Both the position numbers and the translations under genes were made by a program. From the NCBI GenBank assembly GCA_021151525.1, contig JAGKXD010000110.1:1-13140 (forward strand): a stretch of 13,140 bases of DNA. The letters are read 5' to 3'. A model generated the notes under the pieces. It saw nothing but the letters and a program-made list of their open reading frames with translations. It searched no databases and was not told the DNA's origin. The stretch comes from Cellvibrionaceae bacterium. GTDB taxonomy: Bacteria; Pseudomonadota; Gammaproteobacteria; Pseudomonadales; Cellvibrionaceae. Positions 7,125 to 13,140 of this stretch are shown here, piece after piece (positions within the stretch are counted from its first letter, which is position 1; each line of letters begins with the position of its first letter).

Positions 7125-7148
7125 TTGTGATTCTCCGATTACCAATAT

Positions 7149-8396
7149 TTAAAGGGTTGCAAAAGGCATAAAGAGGCTGGCACAAGTGCCCTGCCCCTGC
7201 GTAGATTGCAAACTGAAATTTCCGTGATGCGCGCGCGCAACACCTTTAACAACCGCCAAACCAAGACCTGTGCCCTGCGCTTTGGTTGTTACAAATAAAT
7301 CACCAAGATTAGGTAATAATTCAGGAGCAATACCAGGGCCGGCATCGCACACTGCAATCATTAACTGTGGATTTTCATTCGCGTTTTTAGGTTGGGTTGA
7401 TGTGAACGTAATACGTAATTTAGCGTTGCGCTCAACCGCTTGAATGGCGTTATTTACTAAATTCAACAGCGCACCAATTAAAGCTTCGCGGTTGCACTGA
7501 ATAATTTGCTCGCCACAATCGTTATGCCAGACGCATTGCGATTCGGTTGTCATTAAAGGAACCTCCATCGCCTCTGCTAATGCATGTTGTAACTGGTTAA
7601 TGCTGACAACATCTTTTAAAGGCAACTCCCCTTTAGCAAACACCAACATGTCTTGTACTTGACGCTCTATATTGTTTAAACGATTACAAATTTTTTCAGA
7701 AAATTGGTGACGTTTTTCATCATCCAATTTGCTGTTACACAAATGCCCTGCATACAACATGGCAGCGGATAAAGGCGTGCGAATTTGGTGAGCCAAAGCA
7801 CTCATCATTTTGCCTAAAGCAGACAAACGCTCATGGCGGCTTAATTGGCTTTGCAAGCGGCGAGTTTCGGTTTGATCAGTCAACAGGATAATTTGGCCAT
7901 CTTCGCCCTGGTTACGAGTAGAAATGCTAATACGGCGACCATCGCGCAAAGAGACTTCATGACCGTCATCCTGACGAGGCGCAAATGAGCGTACGATCAC
8001 TTCGCGCCATAGTTCGCCTTGCAGTGGCTCGCCCAACAGGTCGATAGCAGCGGGATTGCATTCAGAGATACGACCCGAGGAATCCAACACCACTACACCA
8101 CCGGGGAGGAAGTTGAGCAGGTTTTCCAAGCGATTGGCGATTTTCTCTTTCTCCGCCAATTCCTGCATGCGTTGGTCAGCAACCGTACTAAGCTCCTGAT
8201 TCAGCTCGGCAACGCGGTTTTCCAGTAAGAAGTAAGAGTCTGTCAGCTGTTGTGACATCTCATTAAACAGATCAAACGCGCTTTTTAAATCTTGTCCTTT
8301 ATCGGTCAATTTAGGGGACGCAGCAGGTTCTACAACCTCTGAAGTCACCAGCTTTAAGGGCGTATTGATTGGATGGATAGTCTGCATGCCCGCCAT
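7149..8396 (-). CDS. fleS: FleS/FlrB, flagellar sensor histidine kinase
   Basis: Soluble histidine kinase that phosphorylates FleR; no membrane segment or signal peptide, as expected for FleS/FlrB. The 415-aa protein has a predicted coiled-coil-like Gln/Glu-rich stretch (about 45-95) and a PAS domain (about 96-178, FLPGGVVVLDSSGRISECNPA). The dimerisation/phospho-acceptor domain has H203 in LAHQIRTPL. The ATP-binding domain has N315/N316 in NLVNNAIQAV, DAGPGIAP (351-358) and GTGLGLAVV (375-383). The ATG at 8396 follows GAGGG with 7-nt spacing; an internal ATG at 8387 is less well placed. It is the first gene of the fleSR unit, whose sigma54 promoter is at 8465-8481. In Pseudomonas fleQ normally sits directly upstream, but here a divergent unrelated gene does. 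Confidence 0.93.
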   Translation of the reverse strand: MAGMQTIHPINTPLKLVTSEVVEPAASPKLTDKGQDLKSAFDLFNEMSQQLTDSYFLLENRVAELNQELSTVADQRMQELAEKEKIANRLENLLNFLPGGVVVLDSSGRISECNPAAIDLLGEPLQGELWREVIVRSFAPRQDDGHEVSLRDGRRISISTRNQGEDGQIILLTDQTETRRLQSQLSRHERLSALGKMMSALAHQIRTPLSAAMLYAGHLCNSKLDDEKRHQFSEKICNRLNNIERQVQDMLVFAKGELPLKDVVSINQLQHALAEAMEVPLMTTESQCVWHNDCGEQIIQCNREALIGALLNLVNNAIQAVERNAKLRITFTSTQPKNANENPQLMIAVCDAGPGIAPELLPNLGDLFVTTKAQGTGLGLAVVKGVARAHHGNFSLQSTQGQGTCASLFMPFATL

Positions 8397-8419
8397 GGGC
8401 TAACCCTCATGTTAACTAT

Positions 8420-8441
8420 CAGCGTCAAACAATCAACGCTG
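8420..8441. promoter_or_regulatory. Inverted repeat in fleSR leader
   Basis: CAGCGT (8420-8425) and ACGCTG (8436-8441) are a perfect 6-bp dyad with a 10-bp centre. It lies inside the predicted 5-prime leader of fleS, about 13-34 nt after the expected start. The same CAGCGT half-site occurs at a similar place in the fliE leader (minus strand, 4232-4227). It could be an mRNA hairpin or a downstream binding site; no protein is assigned. Confidence 0.35.
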
Positions 8442-8464
8442 GGATTGGTTCATAACAGGGTTTT

Positions 8465-8481
8465 TGCAAAGGCAATGCCAA
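8465..8481 (-). promoter_or_regulatory. sigma54 (-24/-12) promoter of fleSR
   Basis: On the minus strand from 8481, TTGGCATTGCCTTTGCA matches TTGGCACG-N4-TTGCA at 11 of 13 informative positions. GG (8479-8478) and GC (8467-8466) are exactly 10 bp apart. The predicted start is near 8454, about 58 nt upstream of the fleS ATG. It fits the known FleQ/RpoN control of fleSR in Pseudomonas. Confidence 0.88.
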
Positions 8482-8531
8482 TAGATTTTATTCTTATTTT
8501 TCAATAAGTTAAAATCACTTAACTTTTTAAA

Positions 8532-8545
8532 GTCAAAAGCTTGGC
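8532..8545. promoter_or_regulatory. Candidate FleQ-like box upstream of fleSR
   Basis: GTCAAAAGCTTGGC matches the FleQ consensus GTCAATAAATTGAC at 10 of 14 positions, including GTCAA on the left and TTG on the right. Its centre is about 72.5 bp upstream of the -12 C of the fleSR promoter, within about 1 bp of the spacing seen for the fliE box. On sequence alone it is a weak match; the shared spacing is what makes it credible. Confidence 0.42.
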
Positions 8546-8601
8546 ACTTGTGCACACGAAAAGGCATTTATTATTCCGAGCGCCATTTTCACGCTTTCCG
8601 G

Positions 8602-8610
8602 TGCTACACT
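8602..8610 (+). promoter_or_regulatory. Candidate extended -10 promoter of metallophosphoesterase gene
   Basis: TGCTACACT is a TGn-extended -10 (TACACT for TATAAT) with no good -35 at 16-18 bp. A start near 8617 would give a leader of about 43 nt. The hairpin GAGCGA/TCGCTC (8611-8616 and 8627-8632) overlaps the start region and lies ahead of the ribosome site AAAGGAG (8646-8652). Confidence 0.45.
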
Positions 8611-8659
8611 GAGCGACTTTTTTAAATCGCTCGGCAACCACGACCAAAGGAGAAATTCA

Positions 8660-10624
8660 GTGGCTGACTATAAGTTTGGTAAATATGAGCCGCCCCACAT
8701 GCGCTGGCCAGTGGCTTGGTATCACCCTCTTGTACTTTTACGTGCAGCTAAAGAAATGGTGGCGAGCGGGGATTTTATTCGCAACTTTGATCGCCGCGAG
8801 CTGTTTACCGAGAAGTTCGGGATTGTCGACCAAGCTAAGGATTACACCGGTGGCGATTATTGGTGGGACTTTATGTCTGACAGTGGCGACGGCGGCAACG
8901 CGAGCTACACGGTCGCACGCGCCATGCAAGCGCCACACTTACCCATTAGCTTTGCCGATGGTGTTAGCGCCGACGAGGTGATCACCCAAGAACTTGGCAA
9001 TAACTTACCCGGCAGTAAGTTTATGGTGTTCGGCGGCGACCTCGCCTACCCCGGCGCCAGCACTGAGGAGTATCAATATCGTTTTATTGAGATGTGGGAA
9101 GCCGCAAAACCGAGTAACGAAAAATCTGATTTGACCGTAGTTTCCATCCCTCAAAATCACGACTGGTTTGACAACATCTCCACCTTTAGCCGCCATTTTA
9201 TCGGCGAATACGCCAATCATTTCCTGCAAGCACACACACCTCAAAGCCGCAGCTATTTCGTTACACGACTGCCGCACGACTGGTGGATTCTCGGGCTGGA
9301 TTATGCCTTGGTAGGCGATTTGGATCGCAGCCAATACGAGGCTTTTTTAAACTTATTGCAAGAACCTGACGATAACTCCGATCCTTCCACCAAACCGATC
9401 CGCACAGGTCACAATGTCATTCTCCTCTACCCGGAACCCTACTGGACACGTCCTTTAGGAGACGCTGCCGGCGAAGGCTACCCCAAACGCTACCAGCGGT
9501 TGGAAGCGGAATTATTAGCGAGGGGGATAAAAATCCGTATGCGCCTTGCGGGGGATTTGCATCACTATGTACGCGAATCAGCCACCCAAGGAGCTCAGTT
9601 GGATTATGAAGATTTGCTAGTAACCTGCGGAAATGGCGGGGCTTTTTTGCATCCCACCCACGCGAAAAGAGTGACCGACGCCAAGGTACTCAACCGCCTG
9701 AAAGACAGCAACGCCATGACACCTGATTTGGAAAAGCGAGTTTGTGTCGGCTTAAAAGCCAGCGAAAGCACCGCTAACGAAGTGCGCGAATACGCCCATC
9801 AAGCGAGCTACCCAAGCCGCAGCACAAGCAAAAATCTATCACTCTTAAATCTGGTTGCACTCTTTAAACCAACTTCTCTCTTTGGCCTCTTTGCGGACGA
9901 GGCCAGCGGTAACTTCTTCCAAAAAGCAGCCCAACGTTTGGGCGAGTTTAAGCGTGGTTTAGTAGGCGGAAACTTTATGTTCCCCATACTGCTAGGCGGC
10001 CTTTATTTACTCGCGGTTTACTGCAACAGTTTTGTGTTCAGTAAATCCTTTGTTGTCGATGGCTTTATCCCCGCCAGCCAGATTGGCGCCCTAGGCTTGT
10101 TTTGCTTCCTAAAACTCTGGTTTAAAGCCCTCTTCTTTAGCCCCCTCGCCTTTGGCGTTCACTTGATACTGCTCGGCTTGTGCGGCTCCATAGCCCATGA
10201 GGATGGAGGCTCTGCCGTAATAAAAGGCGCGCTTTATGGAGTAGTCCATATTCTGGCCGCGGCCACACTCTTCTGGATTGGCAGCCGCATGGAGCTTGAT
10301 CCTTACACAAAAGGATTCATGATATTTTTTGGTGGAGTTCTGGTTGGTGGCATTTTATTCGGGCTTTATTTCACACTTGTATCACGCGCTGGCGGCCTCG
10401 CCAACAATGCATTCTCTGCGATTGCTCACCAAGGCTATAAGGGCTTCTTGCGCTTTCGTATTGATAAAGACGGAAACCTACACGGCTATATGATAGGAAC
10501 AGATAAGGTGCCGCAGCGTTGGGTTTTAAATCCAGTTAAAGGCGAGCGTCCCTTATGGATTGAGCGTTCAGACCAAAATCCGCCGGAATGGAAAATACGC
10601 GATGCATTTACGCTAAAAAAATGA
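8660..10624 (+). CDS. Membrane-anchored calcineurin-like metallophosphoesterase
   Basis: A 654-aa protein; the GTG at 8660 is fixed as start by AAAGGAG 7 nt upstream. The N-terminal two thirds carry calcineurin-like phosphoesterase motifs in order: DSGDG (74-78) where the usual first motif is DxH, GGD (125-127), NHDW (166-169, the GNHD motif), AGDLHHY (297-303, in place of GHxH), and GNGGAFLHPTH (324-334). The C-terminal third has four or five membrane segments (about 438-458, 472-488, 490-511, 521-541, 552-575) and then an 80-residue soluble tail. There is no signal peptide, so the catalytic part is probably cytoplasmic. The substrate is unknown; phosphodiester or phosphomonoester hydrolysis is inferred from the fold only. 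It is a single-gene unit, closed by a strong terminator, and appears richer in GC than the genes around it. Confidence 0.82.
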   Translation: MADYKFGKYEPPHMRWPVAWYHPLVLLRAAKEMVASGDFIRNFDRRELFTEKFGIVDQAKDYTGGDYWWDFMSDSGDGGNASYTVARAMQAPHLPISFADGVSADEVITQELGNNLPGSKFMVFGGDLAYPGASTEEYQYRFIEMWEAAKPSNEKSDLTVVSIPQNHDWFDNISTFSRHFIGEYANHFLQAHTPQSRSYFVTRLPHDWWILGLDYALVGDLDRSQYEAFLNLLQEPDDNSDPSTKPIRTGHNVILLYPEPYWTRPLGDAAGEGYPKRYQRLEAELLARGIKIRMRLAGDLHHYVRESATQGAQLDYEDLLVTCGNGGAFLHPTHAKRVTDAKVLNRLKDSNAMTPDLEKRVCVGLKASESTANEVREYAHQASYPSRSTSKNLSLLNLVALFKPTSLFGLFADEASGNFFQKAAQRLGEFKRGLVGGNFMFPILLGGLYLLAVYCNSFVFSKSFVVDGFIPASQIGALGLFCFLKLWFKALFFSPLAFGVHLILLGLCGSIAHEDGGSAVIKGALYGVVHILAAATLFWIGSRMELDPYTKGFMIFFGGVLVGGILFGLYFTLVSRAGGLANNAFSAIAHQGYKGFLRFRIDKDGNLHGYMIGTDKVPQRWVLNPVKGERPLWIERSDQNPPEWKIRDAFTLKK

Positions 10625-10628
10625 TGGT

Positions 10629-10670
10629 GCCATAAAAAAAGCCCGCGTCGTTGCGGGCTTTTTTTATGGC
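10629..10670. terminator. Bidirectional intrinsic terminator
   Basis: An 18-bp perfect inverted repeat: 10629-10646 (GCCATAAAAAAAGCCCGC) pairs with 10653-10670, loop GTCGTT. The GC core (GCCCGC/GCGGGC) is flanked by seven A and seven T, so it ends transcripts from both sides. It sits between the convergent metallophosphoesterase and HIT genes, 4 nt after one stop and 11 nt after the other. Confidence 0.95.
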
Positions 10671-10681
10671 TATTTTGTGAA

Positions 10682-11080
10682 TTACATTTTTTCTAATGCT
10701 GTGCGAATTTTTTCTGCAGTTACTTTTAATGCATCTTGTTCTGCATTTTTAGCAAAGGCGAAATTTAAATCATCAGGTGTATCCATGGGAATCAAATGAA
10801 TGTGTGTATGAGGAACTTCCAAACCGGCGATCATTAAACCTATTCGCTTGCAAGGAAAAATTGTTTTCATTGCATTGGCAATTTTACGGCTGACTTTGTT
10901 GAGGTGCGACATTATCTCATCGGGCACATCACTCCACTGATCAATCTCTGCGCGCGGAATTACCAACACATGCCCTTCACGAATCGGTTGGATAGTTAAA
11001 ATCGCAAGTGCAATATCATCTTGATAAACAAAATGTCCTGGAATTTTTCCTTCCATAATTAATGTAAATACGCTTGCCAT
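10682..11080 (-). CDS. HIT-family nucleotide hydrolase/transferase
   Basis: A 132-aa cytoplasmic protein of the histidine triad superfamily, which cleaves nucleoside phosphoramidates or dinucleoside polyphosphates. The triad HTHIHLIP (91-98) gives H91, H93 and H95; by homology with HINT1, H93 is the likely nucleophile. GHVLVIPR (36-43) is the usual second strand motif. The N-terminal CxxC zinc pair of many HIT proteins is absent (the protein starts MASVFTLIMEGKIPGHFVY). The ATG at 11080 follows AGGGGA. The gene is 71 nt downstream of the next minus-strand gene, with a palindrome between them, and ends at the bidirectional terminator. The exact substrate cannot be told from sequence. Confidence 0.93.
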   Translation of the reverse strand: MASVFTLIMEGKIPGHFVYQDDIALAILTIQPIREGHVLVIPRAEIDQWSDVPDEIMSHLNKVSRKIANAMKTIFPCKRIGLMIAGLEVPHTHIHLIPMDTPDDLNFAFAKNAEQDALKVTAEKIRTALEKM

Positions 11081-11105
11081 AATATTCCCCTAAAATCATT
11101 TTTTG

Positions 11106-11144
11106 GGGAGTCGTCATCCTCGTGTAGCGAGGATGACGACTCCC
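11106..11144. repeat. REP-like perfect palindrome
   Basis: GGGAGTCGTCATCCTCG (11106-11122) pairs perfectly with CGAGGATGACGACTCCC (11128-11144), a 17-bp stem with a 5-nt loop TGTAG. The GTCATCC/GGATGAC ends and the ACTCCC tail are shared with the elements at 1-83 and 3729-3762. It lies between the HIT gene and the gene upstream of it, so a transcript from the right would carry the hairpin. No T-run follows. Confidence 0.85.
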
Positions 11145-11151
11145 TGCTTAG

Positions 11152-11994
11152 TTAATAAACTGCTAGGCCATAACCTAATAATTGCTTTGCTAAATGCTCA
11201 TCCAATTGCGCGATAGATTCATCGTGCAATTCAATAAATTCGTAATTGTGCTTCTGATAAAACTCTTGCTTGGTTAATTTTTCTGCGAGCACGGCAGCAT
11301 TATCACCTGCGCCCCAAATATCAATACAAACTTGCAGCTCAGGCAAAAAGAAATCAACACTAACTTTGTCATTACCAAGCTGTAACACATATTCATTTGC
11401 ATGATTGATTCCCGCAAGATACAACCAGTTCTCAACAATCAATGCCGTTGCAGATTTTAGACTCTGACCACTTAAGGCTTTAAGCAATTGATTGCTATTG
11501 CCCTGAACAATCGTCCCTTTAAGTTGAGCAATCGCATCAATAAATAAACTATTATCCAACAAGGTTTCTGGCCAGGTTGCAAAGGGAATACCGGTTTGTT
11601 CATTTGAATGTTGCTCGCCGCCAATAGCTTTACCGCGAGGAGTCAGCAGCCAGCCACGAATATGTTTTTTAATCCAACCGCGCTCAGCCAACACAAGATT
11701 AATAAGGCGCGCAGGCAATTCAACTTTACTGCCAATATGAGTTGCACTTAAGGGAGCCTCCGGCAGTAGGCGCAATAAAGGATGATCCTGAATAGATTCG
11801 GGCCAAGCGATGTATTCGCCATATTTGGGGTGATGGATGTAAATCCCACCCTCAAACTTACCCTTTTCGGTCAACTGCCAATGGTTATCTACCTTCACCA
11901 TCCAACCGCCCTGCGCGAGCAATATGAATAACTCTTTGCTTTCTTTATGAAGCAAACGCGCCAGCGCTGTGGTTGAGATGTGTTTTTCGGACAT
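11152..11994 (-). CDS. Tandem winged-helix-like protein with PD-(D/E)XK-like C-terminal domain
   Basis: A 280-aa protein. Residues about 6-70 and 82-147 are a visible duplication: each runs from an STTALA/SATHIG-like helix, through a GGWM/ERGWI turn, to LTEKGKFEGG (41-50) or LTPRGKAIGG (117-126), and then AWPES or TWPET. The look is of two winged-helix units, probably binding DNA or protein. The C-terminal part (about 205-280) has the pattern of Vsr/DUF559-type PD-(D/E)XK nucleases: SVDFFLPELQVCIDIWG with D214 and D225, then K243, FYQKHNYEFIEL and a final helix. Trp replaces the usual Lys after the second acid (D-I-W), as in some helicase-associated members, so activity is uncertain. No signal or membrane segment. 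The ATG at 11994 has GGA 8 nt upstream and lies 14 nt after the ATPase stop, suggesting co-transcription. Confidence 0.6.
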   Translation of the reverse strand: MSEKHISTTALARLLHKESKELFILLAQGGWMVKVDNHWQLTEKGKFEGGIYIHHPKYGEYIAWPESIQDHPLLRLLPEAPLSATHIGSKVELPARLINLVLAERGWIKKHIRGWLLTPRGKAIGGEQHSNEQTGIPFATWPETLLDNSLFIDAIAQLKGTIVQGNSNQLLKALSGQSLKSATALIVENWLYLAGINHANEYVLQLGNDKVSVDFFLPELQVCIDIWGAGDNAAVLAEKLTKQEFYQKHNYEFIELHDESIAQLDEHLAKQLLGYGLAVY

Positions 11995-12008
11995 ACAAAT
12001 TCCAATAT

Positions 12009-13140
12009 TTAAAACAGTGACTGCAATTGATCAAACCGAATTGCATTAATGTTGTTACTAAATGAAAACGCATCTCCAGCATAAACGAGATAACCGCTTT
12101 CCATTGCAGGAGAAAGCTCAATGAACCGTTTTAAACCTTTTAGCAGTTCTGGTTTATAGGTCGTACTGGATTTAATTTCTATCGGCACCAGACTGCGCCC
12201 TTGCTGAAACAAAACATCAACTTCTAAACCATTACTATCACGATAAAAATAAAGATTGGCGGATTTTCCCTGGTTGTAAAATATTTTCACTAAATCCATC
12301 ACAACCAGATTTTCAAACAACTGCCCAACAAGCGGGTCACGTGCAACTTGCTGTGTACTTTCAATACCCAACAGAAAGCACAGTAATCCCGTATCCATAA
12401 AATAATATTTTGGAGCTTTAATAACACGCTTTCCAAAATTTTCAAAATATGGCGGTAATTTATAAATAATAAATGACGCCTCCAATATGGAAAGCCAATG
12501 CTTAATGGTATTACTGCTTACACCAACATCCCCCGCTAGCGATGTATAGTCCATCAATTGCCCTACTCGCCCGGCAAGCAACTTTATAAACTTCTCAAAC
12601 TGGCTAAGGTCTTTAAGATTAATAAGTTGACGAACATCTCGCTCAACGTAGGTTTGAAAATAATTTGAATATGCAGGTGTGGGGCGTTGTTTTTGATCAT
12701 AAATTCGCGGCAAAAAACCTTGGTAAATATAATCTTCTGCTTTCTCAAAACGAAGACCATCTGCATCCAACTCAGCAATTGAAAAAGGTAAAAGATTAAG
12801 GATTGCCGTGCGCCCTGCTAGCGATTGATTAATCGCATTCCGCAATTCCAACTGATGGGAGCCAGTTAATACAAATTGCCCATTCGATTTTTTTGCATCC
12901 ACAATCACTTGAATGTAACTCAATAATTCGGGGACACGTTGGATTTCATCCAGAATAATTTTTTCAGAATATTGAGCCAAAAATGCTTTAGGATCATCCT
13001 CAGCAAATTGACGAACCTCCGGCTGCTCCAGATTCACGTAGGTATAATTGGGTAAAGCCTGTTGCGCAAGCGTTGTTTTCCCCGCTTGCCGTGGGCCAAT
13101 TAAAGTGACTATTGGGTACTCGCCCAATAATATATGCAAT
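12009..13140 (-). CDS. AAA ATPase of AAA_14/DUF4143 family, 5-prime end outside window
   Basis: An ATPase of the type usually annotated AAA family ATPase with DUF4143; at least 376 residues are visible. The first in-window codon is TTG and family members normally start a few residues earlier, so the gene is cut by the right edge. Counting from that codon, Walker A is GPRQAGKT (15-22), Walker B is IILDEIQ (61-67; D64, E65), and a VLTGSH sensor-like motif is at 90-95. The C-terminal DUF4143 part has FLPRIY (142-147) and YVERDVRQL (164-172), then a winged-helix-like segment (about 197-230), GLEVDVL (304-310) and PIEIKSS (319-325). The last two give E306, D308, E321 and K323, a PD-(D/E)XK-like set. 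The role of this family is poorly defined and copies are often mobile or multi-copy; the region looks AT-rich. It is followed 14 nt later by the nuclease-like gene. Confidence 0.9.
   Translation of the reverse strand, partial: LHILLGEYPIVTLIGPRQAGKTTLAQQALPNYTYVNLEQPEVRQFAEDDPKAFLAQYSEKIILDEIQRVPELLSYIQVIVDAKKSNGQFVLTGSHQLELRNAINQSLAGRTAILNLLPFSIAELDADGLRFEKAEDYIYQGFLPRIYDQKQRPTPAYSNYFQTYVERDVRQLINLKDLSQFEKFIKLLAGRVGQLMDYTSLAGDVGVSSNTIKHWLSILEASFIIYKLPPYFENFGKRVIKAPKYYFMDTGLLCFLLGIESTQQVARDPLVGQLFENLVVMDLVKIFYNQGKSANLYFYRDSNGLEVDVLFQQGRSLVPIEIKSSTTYKPELLKGLKRFIELSPAMESGYLVYAGDAFSFSNNINAIRFDQLQSLF

Larger units (their letters stand above)
8397..8659. promoter_or_regulatory. Divergent control region fleSR / metallophosphoesterase
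   Basis: This 263-bp AT-rich region contains no supported gene. It holds the fleSR leader, the leader inverted repeat (8420-8441), the sigma54 promoter (8465-8481), a 7-bp dyad AAGTTAA/TTAACTT (8506-8525), the candidate FleQ box (8532-8545), and the extended -10 and leader hairpin of the plus-strand gene. Confidence 0.7.

Noticed and set aside
7125..7145. TTG start of fleR at 7145
   Set aside because: The ATG at 7124 has a good GGAG site and gives a normal FleR N-terminus.
8424..8437. GTCAAACAATCAAC in the fleS leader as a FleQ site
   Set aside because: 10 of 14 match, but the right half lacks TTGAC and it overlaps the CAGCGT/ACGCTG dyad, which explains the region as well.
8500..8513. TTCAATAAGTTAAA as the FleQ site of fleSR
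   Set aside because: Also 10 of 14 to the consensus, but AT-rich, without GTC/GAC ends, and its distance to the promoter differs from the fliE arrangement. Kept only as a second choice.
8541..8557. Plus-strand TTGGCACTTGTGCACAC as a sigma54 promoter of the metallophosphoesterase
   Set aside because: No GC lies 10 bp after the GG; only the -24 half resembles the consensus.
11106..11144. Palindrome as a terminator for the 280-aa gene
   Set aside because: Strong stem but no following T-run in the minus-strand direction, and it matches the two other repeat copies.

Overview
The window looks like chromosomal DNA of a polarly flagellated gammaproteobacterium. Gene content, protein style and the small GGATGAC palindromes suggest Cellvibrio or another Cellvibrionaceae. 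The fliE-fliF-fliG-fliH order and the fleS-fleR (flrB-flrC) pair are of the Pseudomonas/Vibrio type. The genus is an inference from memory of related sequences; no marker gene is present.

Layout. Positions 1-114 hold an inverted-repeat element. The minus-strand block 115-4178 is fliE, fliF, fliG and fliH, read right to left; fliI is expected just outside the left edge. A 255-bp control region (4179-4433) separates fliE from a divergent 63-aa small-protein gene (4434-4625). That gene converges on a minus-strand gene for a solitary exported solute-binding-like protein (4637-5512). Next, still on the minus strand, come fleR (5601-7124) and fleS (7149-8396). A 263-bp divergent control region (8397-8659) is followed on the plus strand by a large membrane-anchored metallophosphoesterase (8660-10624). 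A perfect bidirectional terminator (10629-10670) separates it from a minus-strand HIT-family gene (10682-11080). After another palindrome (11106-11144) come two closely spaced minus-strand genes: a tandem-domain protein with a PD-(D/E)XK-like tail (11152-11994) and an AAA/DUF4143 ATPase cut by the right edge (12009-13140).

How it works together. FleS (soluble histidine kinase) and FleR (sigma54 activator) form the mid-tier flagellar two-component system. FliE, FliF, FliG and FliH are the rod junction, MS ring, rotor switch and export-ATPase regulator. Both flagellar units start from clear sigma54 -24/-12 promoters, at 8465-8481 for fleSR and 4251-4267 for fliE. Each promoter has a FleQ-like box (GTCA-N6-TGAC type) centred about 73 bp upstream of its -12 element. 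The fliE box matches the P. aeruginosa FleQ consensus at 12 of 14 positions. The conserved spacing suggests direct control of both units by a FleQ/FlrA master regulator, although fleQ is not next to fleSR as it is in Pseudomonas.

Most notable: the paired sigma54/FleQ-box architecture; an exported solute-binding-like gene and a small gene inserted between fleR and fliE; palindromic repeats inside the flagellar operon; a metallophosphoesterase with an unusual first metal motif and a multi-pass C-terminal half; and a two-gene nuclease-like/ATPase pair at the right edge. I see no complete, clearly novel system such as a defence island, CRISPR array or prophage. Apart from the 255-bp and 263-bp control regions described below, no gene-free stretch is large.
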